Assembly (NCBI GenBank): GCA_910588695.1
Contig: CAJUOV010000001.1
Location: 152,523-216,522 of the forward strand
From: an uncultured Christensenellaceae bacterium
Lineage (GTDB): Bacteria; Bacillota; Clostridia; Christensenellales; Borkfalkiaceae
Direction: 5' to 3'
DNA length: 64,000 nucleotides
In this document: one piece after another, positions 38,743 through 47,120 of the stretch
Layout of the letters: each line of letters opens with the position of its first letter
Position numbering within the stretch: the stretch's first letter is position 1
Translations under genes and position numbers: made by a program
The notes under the pieces: generated by a model
Told to the model about the DNA's origin: nothing
The model's input: the letters and a program-made list of their open reading frames with translations, nothing else
Databases searched by the model: none

Positions 38743-39540
38743 ATGAAAAAACTGTTTGCGATTGCATTGATGGCGGTACTCGGCGGCTCGTGCCTGTGCG
38801 GCAACGCGATAACGGGCGTAGAAGAAAGTTATCGCGACGACGCAATGCTGCTTGCCGAAAGTACAAGCATTACCGTGAATTACGAATCCAAGAGCGAAAA
38901 TACGTTCAATATGGCGCTGAGGCATCCCGATTATTCTTTTACCGAAAAAGCGGGGAGCTGCGCCTGTATCGCGGGCGCAAACGTGATCGGGTTCTACGAC
39001 CGTTACGACGAAAATCTGATTCCGGATCACGACGCAGGTAAGTTGTTTATGGGAAAATACGTATATAACAGTCAGGATACCGCCGTGTATGAAGTGATCC
39101 GTCAGTTATATAGCGATATGGGAACGGACGACACGGGCACCACGGTCGCGCAGTTCATAAACGGCATGAGAACTTATTGCAGCCGCAAGGGGAAGAGCAT
39201 TAACTTGATCTCTTGCATGAGGGGCGGCAGCTTCGACTATTCCTCGGCAAAGACGCATATGGAGGAGAACCGTCCCGTCGTATTGTTCTGCGCAGGGTAC
39301 AATGTTGCGGAAATATATGCTTACGAAAATAGCGATAAAATTTATAATTATGAATCCACCGCCAATCACGTAATGGTCGGATTCGGCTATAACGATATAA
39401 CTTATACCATGGCGAATTCGTCCACCGCTTTGTATCGCTATATAGAGGTCGCTTCGGGCGTGCAGGTGCGCAGTGGTGGGCTTTATAATATCGACTATCA
39501 AACAAAGATCAACGACGCCTATGCGATCAATATTTATTAA
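38743..39540 (+). CDS. secreted C39-like cysteine peptidase (predicted)
   Basis: 265 residues from ATG at 38743, with CGAGGAGAA upstream; an in-frame TTG at 38728 is poorer. Signal peptide at 1-22 (MKKLFAIALMAVLGG...). The AGSCACIAGANVIGFYDRY segment places Cys73 or Cys75 as nucleophile, and NHVMVGFGYND gives His209, the order and spacing of papain-like C39 peptidases, which also end with a conserved Asn/Asp (perhaps Asn225). The closest match I can name is the family of C39-like exported peptidases in gut Clostridia. It lies between a sigma factor and a membrane protein, suggesting regulated release or sensing. Confidence 0.7.
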   Translation: MKKLFAIALMAVLGGSCLCGNAITGVEESYRDDAMLLAESTSITVNYESKSENTFNMALRHPDYSFTEKAGSCACIAGANVIGFYDRYDENLIPDHDAGKLFMGKYVYNSQDTAVYEVIRQLYSDMGTDDTGTTVAQFINGMRTYCSRKGKSINLISCMRGGSFDYSSAKTHMEENRPVVLFCAGYNVAEIYAYENSDKIYNYESTANHVMVGFGYNDITYTMANSSTALYRYIEVASGVQVRSGGLYNIDYQTKINDAYAINIY

Positions 39541-39543
39541 AAA

Positions 39544-40251
39544 ATGAACGTAAAAAAATACTTAAAAAAACAAGCCGGACAGGATTTGCAGTCATTGGAG
39601 ACGGAGAGGGACAGGGCGTTTCTCGGTCAGTTGGAAAATATAGCCGAAGAGAATGCCCGCGCAAGAGCAAAAAAACGCAACCTCCAAGGACTGTGGGCGA
39701 TTCCCTCGGTTGCCGTGGCGGGCGGACTGGCTGCGGTCTTGCTCGTTGAATTGCTCCCCGTTGCGGACGACGGGTTAGATGACATTAAATATATCGAGTC
39801 GAATTTTGTTTCCGTCGATTCGGACATGAATGAATTTAACGGCGCGTCAGACAATTTAGTAATCAATATTACAGCAGATAAAACTGTGAATTCTGTGGTA
39901 AAAACTTATGATCAAGTCAGCGGCGACGAGTTATATTATACGTTAAGAATCGAAGAAGTGACGGAGACAGTTTTCGTTTGTCTTGATATGTTGGTGGTTG
40001 TAAACGAACATTATGATTACGAAAATTTTCAAATCGATGAAACTTTTGTAACGGAGACTGTTGAGGATTTTTCGGTAAACTATAGTCAGGTAGTTTCCGT
40101 TGATCCCGATTTCGGATTGAATCTTGTAAAGTGTACGGGCAAAATCGAAAAACCGAATTTTGAAATTTATATCTTAAACTATGAAGAGTACGCCTTAGAC
40201 GACGGATCTTTTCTGAACTACATCGATGATCTGTTGGAGTTCAAAACATAA
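39544..40251 (+). CDS. single-pass membrane protein, anti-sigma-like (tentative)
   Basis: 235 residues. A helical cytoplasmic N-terminus (1-46, QAGQDLQSLETERDRAF), one transmembrane segment at about 49-72 and an acidic extracytoplasmic domain (about 75-235) rich in beta-type residues. It starts three bases after the protease stop, so the genes are coupled. The topology is that of anti-sigma factors and the position after an ECF sigma gene fits, but no zinc HxxxCxxC or RsgI motif is present. I do not recognise the extracytoplasmic domain. Confidence 0.65.
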   Translation: MNVKKYLKKQAGQDLQSLETERDRAFLGQLENIAEENARARAKKRNLQGLWAIPSVAVAGGLAAVLLVELLPVADDGLDDIKYIESNFVSVDSDMNEFNGASDNLVINITADKTVNSVVKTYDQVSGDELYYTLRIEEVTETVFVCLDMLVVVNEHYDYENFQIDETFVTETVEDFSVNYSQVVSVDPDFGLNLVKCTGKIEKPNFEIYILNYEEYALDDGSFLNYIDDLLEFKT

Positions 40252-40322
40252 AACGTTTCCGACCGTAGGAAGCGATTGATTAAACCGATAAAAAATTAAA
40301 ATACAAAGGAGTAAAAACTCAC

Positions 40323-40568
40323 ATGGAATTTTCGCGTGCTATATCTTACAGACTGAACGAACTGATGACGGAAAGGCGCATTACAGCTTACAAACTTTCT
40401 TTTCTCAGCGCAGTGCCTACCTCGACCGTTTCGAACATTCTTCTCTGCAAGGGTAGGTCTTGTACGGCGATTACGCTCTTGAATCTCTGCCGAGGATTCG
40501 GCATAACGCTGGAAACACTGTTTACATCGCATCTTTTCGAGTTGGAAAACATCGTCGACGACGGCTGA
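40323..40568 (+). CDS. XRE-family transcriptional regulator
   Basis: 81 residues, a lone Cro/CI-type helix-turn-helix: ISYRLNELMTERRITAYKLS, then SAVPTSTVSNILLCKGRS and TLLNLCRGFGITLETLF. AAGGAG precedes the ATG. A 71-base gap and no terminator separate it from the anti-sigma-like gene, so it may be read with it. Target unknown. Confidence 0.85.
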   Translation: MEFSRAISYRLNELMTERRITAYKLSFLSAVPTSTVSNILLCKGRSCTAITLLNLCRGFGITLETLFTSHLFELENIVDDG

Positions 40569-40598
40569 AATCCTTTTTTGCCGCCTCGTAAGTCGCAG

Positions 40599-40623
40599 CC
40601 GTCCTTTTCGGACGGTTTTTTTT
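40599..40623 (+). terminator. terminator after the XRE gene
   Basis: CCGTCC pairs with GGACGG around TTTTC, followed by eight T. Confidence 0.85.
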
Positions 40624-40644
40624 CGTTTATTTTACTCAAACCTA

Positions 40645-40672
40645 TTGACATCCGCGCGCGATGTGATATAAT
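40645..40672 (+). promoter_or_regulatory. promoter of the lacI-gal operon
   Basis: TTGACA (40645-40650), 16-bp spacer, TATAAT (40667-40672). Confidence 0.82.
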
Positions 40673-40679
40673 AAAACAG

Positions 40680-40693
40680 CATTAACGATAATG
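40680..40693. promoter_or_regulatory. candidate LacI-type operator
   Basis: CATTAACGATAATG is a palindrome with a central CG and one mismatched pair, the general form of LacI-family operators. It spans the predicted transcription start, so binding of the adjacent regulator would block its own operon. Only one site is evident. Confidence 0.45.
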
Positions 40694-40702
40694 TAAATTA
40701 AG

Positions 40703-41698
40703 ATGAAAAGAGTAACGCTGAAAGATATCGCAAGGGAAACGGGACTGACGGTCAATTCCGTTTCGCATGCCCTGAACGATAAAAGCGATATTTCCCCCGC
40801 GACCAAAGAGCGCGTTGCGGAAGCGGCGAAGAGACTCGGCTATGTGCCCAATCTGGCGGCGTCCGCCTTAAAAAAGGGCAAAAGCCGTACCCTTGCGATC
40901 GTATTCGACAATCTTTTCAATCCCTATTACAATATCATGACGCACTATCTTGCGAACGCGGTCTCCGCGTGCGGGTACGATTTTTTGACCGTCGTCGAAA
41001 AGGACGGCGACAGGCTGAACGCCGCGACTTACCGCAACCTGCTTGCGCGCAACGTAGACGGAATTCTTTCCTTTCTCGAACCGGACAAAGAGACGGCGAA
41101 GATTCTGCGCGGGGGCGCGCTGCCCGTAACGATGATCGGGCGTTACTGCGAATTGAAAAACATCGATTATATCTATGCGGACGATGTGCGCGGCGGGTAT
41201 GCGGCTGCGGAATACCTCATAAGCAAGGGGGCGAAACGTCTGCATTATCTTGCCGACCGCATGTCGTGTTCTTGCGCACGGGAGCGGTTTCAGGGATTTT
41301 TGGAGTGCGTAGAAGAAAAAGGCGTTCGTTATTCGTCGTCGGAGATGGGAAATCGACCCTATTACGAAGTCATCGAAAAGGTGATGGAAGAGATTCCCGA
41401 CTGCGACGGTTTTGTATGTTTTAACGATCATATCGCGATCGAGGCGCAGTATGTCGCAAGCAGATTGAGACCCGAGCTGAAAGTCGTCGGGTACGACGAT
41501 ATTAAAGAAGAAGTCAAACTCCCGGGGCTTTTCGCCTCTGTCGCGATCGATAAAGAGGGGATCGCAATCCGCGCGGTGGAACTTCTGCTCGACAGGATCG
41601 AAGGCGGGTACTCGGGAAAGGGGCGGAAAGTCATCATGCCCGTTCATATTGCGGAATACGCGGAGTTGAAGGATCGCGCGGCGGACGCGGAATCATAA
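40703..41698 (+). CDS. LacI-family transcriptional regulator of galactose genes
   Basis: 331 residues. The N-terminal LacI helix-turn-helix (TLKDIARETGLTVNSVSHAL) and hinge YVPNLAASALKKGKS are followed by a periplasmic-binding-like sugar domain. First gene of the operon with galK, galT and galE, so it probably senses a galactose compound and represses them and itself. The leader has no clear Shine-Dalgarno before the ATG. Confidence 0.92.
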   Translation: MKRVTLKDIARETGLTVNSVSHALNDKSDISPATKERVAEAAKRLGYVPNLAASALKKGKSRTLAIVFDNLFNPYYNIMTHYLANAVSACGYDFLTVVEKDGDRLNAATYRNLLARNVDGILSFLEPDKETAKILRGGALPVTMIGRYCELKNIDYIYADDVRGGYAAAEYLISKGAKRLHYLADRMSCSCARERFQGFLECVEEKGVRYSSSEMGNRPYYEVIEKVMEEIPDCDGFVCFNDHIAIEAQYVASRLRPELKVVGYDDIKEEVKLPGLFASVAIDKEGIAIRAVELLLDRIEGGYSGKGRKVIMPVHIAEYAELKDRAADAES

Positions 41699-41737
41699 AA
41701 TTTATTGACCGTGGCAAAGCGGTCGAGAGGTATTGGA

Positions 41738-42895
41738 ATGGAATTGTTGGAGTGCTTCAAAGAAAAATTCGGCGCGGAAGCGGAAGAAATTTATTCCGCT
41801 GCGGGCAGAGTGAATCTGATCGGCGAACATGTCGATTATTGCGGGGGAAAAGTTTTGCCTGCGGCGCTTTCCCTCAAATGCCGCGTTGCGGTCAGAAAGA
41901 ACGGAACGAATTTTCTGCGCGTCGCCGCAACGGATATTCCCGCGCGTGCGGACATCGATCTGAACGCGACCGAAAATTATAAATCGCTCAAATGGGGCAA
42001 CTATCAGGCGGGCGTTGCGGACGAAATGAAAAAAGCGGGTTACAACCTCGTGGGGTGCGATATTCTCTACGATTGTACCGTTCCGTTCGGCTCGGGGCTC
42101 TCTTCTTCCGCCGCGATCGAAGTCGCCACCGCCTATGCGCTCGCAAAGCTGGGCGGAAACAAGATCGATAAATCCGAACTTGCCGTTCTCTCCAAACAGG
42201 CGGAAAACAACTATTGCGGCGTGAACTGCGGAATCATGGATCAGTTTGTTTCCGCAAACGGGAAAAAGGGTCACGCCATTCTGTTGGACTGTGTTTCCCT
42301 TGAATTCAAGTGCATTCCGCTCGATCTCGACGACTGCGTTCTGGTGCTCTCCAACTGCAACAAACCGCATAACCTTGTCGAGAGCAAGTACAACGAGCGC
42401 AGAGAGGAAGTGGACACGGCGTTAAAGCTGCTGAGAAAGAGCCTTCCCGAACTGAGCTGTCTTGCGGACGTGCAGCCCTATCAGTTGGAGGAGAGAAAAG
42501 CGCTCTTAACGCCCCTTCTCTATCGCCGCGCGCGCCACGTCGTGAGCGAGTGCGACAGAGTATTGAAGAGCGTGGAAGCATTGAACGCGGGCGATCTCGA
42601 ATTGTTCGGAAGGCTTTTGAACGAATCGCATAAATCGCTCAAAGAGGATTACGAAGTGACGGGCAGGGAACTCGACGCGCTTGCCGACGCGGCGCAGGCG
42701 TTCCCCGCATGTCTCGGTTCGCGCATGACGGGCGCGGGCTTCGGCGGATGCACCGTGAGCGTCGTCAAAAAGAAGTGCGTCGACGATTTTATCGGGACGG
42801 TGGGCAAGACGTACCGCGAAAAAATCGGATACGACGCTTCGTTCTACGTTGCGGAGACTGCCGACGGCATTATCGACGAGGGTAAAGCGGAATGA
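41738..42895 (+). CDS. galK: galactokinase
   Basis: 385 residues from ATG at 41738 with GAGAGG upstream. GHMP kinase: galactose signature GRVNLIGEHVDY (about 23-34), ATP motif PFGSGLSSSAA, and the C-terminal SRMTGAGFGGC. It phosphorylates galactose to galactose-1-phosphate, feeding GalT. Its stop overlaps the galT start by four bases. Confidence 0.95.
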   Translation: MELLECFKEKFGAEAEEIYSAAGRVNLIGEHVDYCGGKVLPAALSLKCRVAVRKNGTNFLRVAATDIPARADIDLNATENYKSLKWGNYQAGVADEMKKAGYNLVGCDILYDCTVPFGSGLSSSAAIEVATAYALAKLGGNKIDKSELAVLSKQAENNYCGVNCGIMDQFVSANGKKGHAILLDCVSLEFKCIPLDLDDCVLVLSNCNKPHNLVESKYNERREEVDTALKLLRKSLPELSCLADVQPYQLEERKALLTPLLYRRARHVVSECDRVLKSVEALNAGDLELFGRLLNESHKSLKEDYEVTGRELDALADAAQAFPACLGSRMTGAGFGGCTVSVVKKKCVDDFIGTVGKTYREKIGYDASFYVAETADGIIDEGKAE

Positions 42896-44379
42896 GCATG
42901 ACAGGGCAAATCGCAACGCTGCTTGCATATGCCGAAAAATATCTGGGACTTCGGAAAAGAGACGAACTCTATGCGCGCAACCGTATCTTGGACGCGCTCG
43001 GGCTTGCATCTTACGGAGAAGAGAAAGCGGGGGAGATCCCTGCGCTTCCCGATGAGATTTTGGGCAACATCTTTGCAATCCTCGAAGAGGAGGGCAGAGA
43101 GTTCGACCGCGCATCTCTCGGCGAAAAACTCATGGACGCGGTAATGCCCCGTCCGAGCGAGTTCGAAGAGCAGTTTAACGCGCTCTATCAAAAATCTCCC
43201 GAAACGGCGACCGAATGGGCGTATCGTTTTGCGATCGCTTCCGACTACGTGAAAAAGAGCGCGATCGACAGGAATCTCAAATGGAAGAGCAAGAACGGCA
43301 AGCTCGAAATCACGATCAATCTGAGCAGACCCGAAAAGAACAATAAAGACCTGAAAAAACAGCTTCAAACGGCAAGCACCGACTATCCCAAGTGCATGAT
43401 CTGCCGCGAGAACGAAGGGTTCGAGAGGGCGGGTTTTTCGCGCAGGAACATGCGCACGCTCTCCATGGAACTTCACGGTGAAGAATGGTTCTGGCAGTAT
43501 TCGCCATACGCCTATTTCAACGAACACGGGATCGCGATCTCCGTTGAACATACGCCCATGGCGCTCAACGAAAATACCGTGGAACACCTCTTCGATTTCG
43601 TCGAAAAGTTTCCGCACTACTTTATCGGCAACAACGCGCCTCTGCCGCGCGTGGGCGGCTCCATTTTAATGCATAACCACTATCAGGGCGGCGGCGCCGT
43701 TCTGCCTATGCAGCGGGCGGGAGCGCTCTATACGTTGAAGAGCAAAAAATACAAGAGCGTAACGCTCGGCGCGCTCGATTGGTACAATACGGCGCTTCGG
43801 ATCGAGGGACGCGACAGAAAAGAAATTTCCGCGCTTGCGCACGATATTTGCACCGCGTGGGAAGGGTACGAAAATCCTGCGCTCGATCTGATTTCGCATA
43901 CGGGCGACGAAAAGCACAATACCGCGAGCTGTATCGCGCGCAAAACGAAAAAGGGTTATATTCTCGATCTCATTCTTCGCAACAACCGCACGAGCGAGGA
44001 ATATCCCGATGGGATTTTCCACGCGCATAGGGAATATCACCACATCAAGAGCGAATCCATCGGGCTCATCGAAGCGATGGGGCTGTTCATTCTTCCGGCG
44101 CGGCTCAAACGCCAGCTCGGCGAGATCAAGCTCTATCTCTCGGGCGCAAAGAAGTATTCGGAAGATTCGCTCGGCGAAGATATGAAGATCTTTGTTCCGA
44201 CGATCGAACGGCTGACAAAACAGGGGACTGTCTCCGAAAAAGAGGCGGAGGATCTTCTTCGCGATGAGGTGGAAAATTCCTGCGAAAATATTCTTTCGAA
44301 TACCGCGGTATTCAAGCGCGGTATCGGCGGCGAGACTGCGTTCAAAGAGTTTTTGTTATCCTGCGGACTGCGGGATTAA
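42892..44379 (+). CDS. galT: UDP-glucose--hexose-1-phosphate uridylyltransferase, class II
   Basis: 495 residues, the length of the Firmicutes class II GalT, which lacks the class I zinc arrangement. PRVGGSILMHNHYQGGGA (about 257-274) holds the conserved histidines of the active site, and CMICRENEGF, SPYAYFNEHGIAI are family blocks. It exchanges UMP between UDP-glucose and galactose-1-phosphate. Ten bases separate it from galE. Confidence 0.95.
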   Translation: MSMTGQIATLLAYAEKYLGLRKRDELYARNRILDALGLASYGEEKAGEIPALPDEILGNIFAILEEEGREFDRASLGEKLMDAVMPRPSEFEEQFNALYQKSPETATEWAYRFAIASDYVKKSAIDRNLKWKSKNGKLEITINLSRPEKNNKDLKKQLQTASTDYPKCMICRENEGFERAGFSRRNMRTLSMELHGEEWFWQYSPYAYFNEHGIAISVEHTPMALNENTVEHLFDFVEKFPHYFIGNNAPLPRVGGSILMHNHYQGGGAVLPMQRAGALYTLKSKKYKSVTLGALDWYNTALRIEGRDRKEISALAHDICTAWEGYENPALDLISHTGDEKHNTASCIARKTKKGYILDLILRNNRTSEEYPDGIFHAHREYHHIKSESIGLIEAMGLFILPARLKRQLGEIKLYLSGAKKYSEDSLGEDMKIFVPTIERLTKQGTVSEKEAEDLLRDEVENSCENILSNTAVFKRGIGGETAFKEFLLSCGLRD

Positions 44380-44388
44380 GGAGATATT

Positions 44389-45402
44389 ATGAAAGTTTTG
44401 GTTACGGGCGGCGCGGGTTATATCGGCTCGCATACGGTTGTAGAACTTCTGAATGCGGGGTACGAGGTGGTCGTAATCGACAATCTCGACAATTCTTCGA
44501 AAGAGAGCCTGAAACGGATCGAGAAGATCACGGGCAAAAAAGCGGCGTTTTACGAGAAAGATGTGCGCGACAGAGATGCGCTCGTAAAAATTTTCAAAGA
44601 GCATGCGATTGATTGGGTCATTCACTTTGCGGGACTCAAAGCGGTCGGCGAGAGCGTAAAAAAGCCCGTCGAGTATTACAATAATAATCTGATCTCCACG
44701 CTCACGCTTCTCGAAGTCATGAGAGAGTTCGGCGTTAAGAATTTTGTGTTTTCCTCTTCCGCAACGGTTTACGGCGATCCCGAAACGCTTCCTCTCACCG
44801 AGGAATGCAAGACGGGCGGAACGACCAATCCTTACGGAACTTCCAAACTCATGCAGGAGATGATCTTAAAAGACGTCTGGGTTTCCGATCACAGCTGGAA
44901 TATCGTGTTGTTGCGTTATTTCAACCCCGTCGGCGCGCACGAGAGCGGGCTTATCGGAGAGGATCCCAAGGGAATCCCCAACAATCTCATGCCCTACGTG
45001 GCGCAGGTTGCGAGCGGAAAATTAAAGAAGATCGGCGTGTTCGGCAACGATTATCCCACGCACGACGGTACGGGCGTAAGAGACTATATTCACGTCGTCG
45101 ACCTTGCGAAAGGGCATGTCGCGGCGATCGAGAAACTCAACGGATCGGGCGTGCGCGTGTATAATCTGGGCACGGGTATCGGGTACAGCGTGCTCGATAT
45201 GGTGCATGCGTTCTCCAAGGCGTGCGGAAAAAATCTTCCCTATGAAATTCAGCCCCGCCGCGCGGGCGACATTGCGGCTTGTTATGCTTCGAGCGCACTT
45301 GCGGAAAAGGAACTCGGCTGGAAGGCGGAGTACGGTCTCGATAAAATGTGCGCCGACCAGTGGAACTGGCAGAAGAACAATCCCAACGGATACGAAAAGT
45401 AA
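44389..45402 (+). CDS. galE: UDP-glucose 4-epimerase
   Basis: 337 residues, an extended short-chain dehydrogenase. NAD-binding VTGGAGYIGSH at residues 4-14, catalytic SSSATVYG and YGTSK (Tyr-x-x-x-Lys), and RYFNPVGAHESG are typical of GalE. It interconverts UDP-galactose and UDP-glucose and closes the Leloir pathway. AAGGAGA precedes the ATG. A very strong terminator follows. Confidence 0.97.
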   Translation: MKVLVTGGAGYIGSHTVVELLNAGYEVVVIDNLDNSSKESLKRIEKITGKKAAFYEKDVRDRDALVKIFKEHAIDWVIHFAGLKAVGESVKKPVEYYNNNLISTLTLLEVMREFGVKNFVFSSSATVYGDPETLPLTEECKTGGTTNPYGTSKLMQEMILKDVWVSDHSWNIVLLRYFNPVGAHESGLIGEDPKGIPNNLMPYVAQVASGKLKKIGVFGNDYPTHDGTGVRDYIHVVDLAKGHVAAIEKLNGSGVRVYNLGTGIGYSVLDMVHAFSKACGKNLPYEIQPRRAGDIAACYASSALAEKELGWKAEYGLDKMCADQWNWQKNNPNGYEK

Positions 45403-45437
45403 ATCCGTTTTAATTCATCCATACTCACCCCCCCAAT

Positions 45438-45478
45438 AAAAGCATTCCCGCCGGCAAATTGCCGGCGGGAATGCTTTT
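45438..45478. terminator. very long perfect terminator after galE
   Basis: A 20-bp perfectly complementary stem (AAAAGCATTCCCGCCGGCAA and its complement) with a one-base centre, with A and T runs on both sides, 35 bases after galE. Confidence 0.88.
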
Positions 45479-45501
45479 ATAAAAATTTTTTCCGATAGCG
45501 G

Positions 45502-45530
45502 TTGCGTTGCGGCGGAAAGTGTGCTAAAAT
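45502..45530 (+). promoter_or_regulatory. promoter of the Ycf46-like ATPase gene
   Basis: TTGCGT (45502-45507), 17-bp spacer, TAAAAT (45525-45530). The ATG at 45558 has GTGAGG upstream. Confidence 0.6.
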
Positions 45531-45557
45531 GAGTTCGTTTACAAGTGAGGTCTTATT

Positions 45558-46988
45558 ATGAGCGATTTTCAAACAACGGTACGGGAGATCATAACCTACG
45601 TAAAAATTCGGACGCCGCTGATCGTGCTGCATACGAGGGAGCGCGACAGGGCGGAAAGCGTGGTTCGGACGGTATCCGACAAGACGGGACTTGCGGTTGA
45701 AATGTATAAATCGGCGGTCGATTTTTCCTGTCTTACAGACGACGTCAACAAGAAAAAGAACGCCGTGTTTGCGCTCTTCGAAACGGACGGGTTCGAAAAA
45801 GATCGCGCGTCGGTGAAAAGCGCGGTGAAAGCGGTTCGGCTTGCCGCAGACCGCGGCTGCGTGCTCGTTTTCGTTACGGACGAGCCCGTATGCGAGGAAC
45901 TGAGCCGTCTCGGCGTATTCGTCAAACTCGGGTTGCCCTCCAAAAAAGAGCGCGAGGCGATGATCCGCGATTTTATGGCGGAAGAACAGATCAGAACGCT
46001 TCCGCCCGAAAAAATTTCGCAGTCGGCGGTCATTCTCGGCGGCTATACAGCGATGCAGCTGAACACGGTCATGAAATATACCCTGAATACTGACGACGGT
46101 TTTACCTATGAAAATCTCTGCAAAACCGCCATGGAAAAGGATAAGATTTTCGGCAGAAATCCCGCCGTCAGGCGGATCAAAGTGCGCGGCGTGCAGATGG
46201 CGGGCATGGACGCGGTCAAAGAATGGCTTTTGAAAAAACAGAAAATATTCTTTTCGCCCGACGAAGAGCTTGCCGCAAAGTTTCTTCATCCGCCCAAGGG
46301 CGCGCTCATGGTGGGGGTTCCGGGGTGCGGCAAATCGTTGACGGCGCGGCTCATCTCCTGCGAATGGCATCTTCCGCTGTACCGTTTCGACATCGGGGCG
46401 GTATTCAGCGCGAGCGCAGGCGAGAGCGAAACGAATCTTCGGCGCGCGCTCGACTATATCGGTTCGGTCAGTCCCTGTATCGTCTGGATCGACGAGATCG
46501 AAAAAGAACTCGCCGCGGGGCACGATAACGAGGCGGCGCAGCGCATTCTCGGCGCGGTGCTCTTTTGGTTGCAGGAAAACGCCGAACGCGTATTTTTGAT
46601 CGCGACCGCGAACGACGTTACAAAGCTCCCGCCCGAACTCTTCCGAAAGGGTCGCTTCGACGAGGTATTTTTCGTCGATCTTCCGAACGAGGCGGAGAGG
46701 AAGAGCGCGATCAATCTGTTTGCAAAGCTCTCTCTCACCGTTCGTCTTACCGAAGAGGAGATGGACGCGCTCGCTAAGATCAGCGAGGGATTTTCTTACG
46801 CAGACATCGAATGGGCGATCAAGACGGTTGCGGAAGAGGAATACACTCTCGGCATGTGCGGCAGCTATACCCGTCTCGATTCGGTATTCCAGCGTACCGT
46901 CGGGATTCTTTCGCGCAATCGGGAATATATCGAATCGCTCAGAAAGTGGGGCGAGGAATGCGCGACTCCCGCTTCCGGCAGAAAATAA
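45558..46988 (+). CDS. AAA-family ATPase, Ycf46-like
   Basis: 476 residues. The N-terminal third (1-200) is an uncatalytic adaptor region of Ycf46 type; the AAA module follows with Walker A GVPGCGKS at about 252-259, the SAGESETNLRRAL pore-side segment and Walker B CIVWIDEIEK near 304-313, then sensor/Arg-finger FRKGRFDEVFFVDLP. Ycf46 proteins are widespread in cyanobacteria, plastids and scattered bacteria; a role in regulating inorganic carbon use has been proposed for cyanobacterial homologues. No partner gene is obvious here, since the operon has a single gene. Confidence 0.88.
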   Translation: MSDFQTTVREIITYVKIRTPLIVLHTRERDRAESVVRTVSDKTGLAVEMYKSAVDFSCLTDDVNKKKNAVFALFETDGFEKDRASVKSAVKAVRLAADRGCVLVFVTDEPVCEELSRLGVFVKLGLPSKKEREAMIRDFMAEEQIRTLPPEKISQSAVILGGYTAMQLNTVMKYTLNTDDGFTYENLCKTAMEKDKIFGRNPAVRRIKVRGVQMAGMDAVKEWLLKKQKIFFSPDEELAAKFLHPPKGALMVGVPGCGKSLTARLISCEWHLPLYRFDIGAVFSASAGESETNLRRALDYIGSVSPCIVWIDEIEKELAAGHDNEAAQRILGAVLFWLQENAERVFLIATANDVTKLPPELFRKGRFDEVFFVDLPNEAERKSAINLFAKLSLTVRLTEEEMDALAKISEGFSYADIEWAIKTVAEEEYTLGMCGSYTRLDSVFQRTVGILSRNREYIESLRKWGEECATPASGRK

Positions 46989-46993
46989 ATATG

Positions 46994-47023
46994 AAAAAGC
47001 TCAACCGTCGGTTGAGTTTTTTT
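46994..47023 (+). terminator. terminator after the Ycf46-like gene
   Basis: CTCAACC pairs with GGTTGAG around GTC, flanked by A-run and T-run. Confidence 0.85.
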
Positions 47024-47070
47024 CTTGTATAAAAGTCGGAATCCGCTTTTGAAAAACTGTGCGAAAATTC

Positions 47071-47099
47071 TTGTAAAAATAAGGTGGTTGTGATAAAAT
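47071..47099 (+). promoter_or_regulatory. promoter of tex
   Basis: TTGTAA (47071-47076), 17-bp spacer, TAAAAT (47094-47099). The ATG at 47121 follows GTGAGGA. Confidence 0.72.
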
Positions 47100-47120
47100 A
47101 ATCCGCAGTGAGGACACATT

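Noticed and set aside
40258..40300. Hairpin CGTTTCC/GGAAGCG as a terminator after the anti-sigma-like gene
   Set aside because: The stem is weak and lacks a T-run, so the following XRE gene may be co-transcribed.
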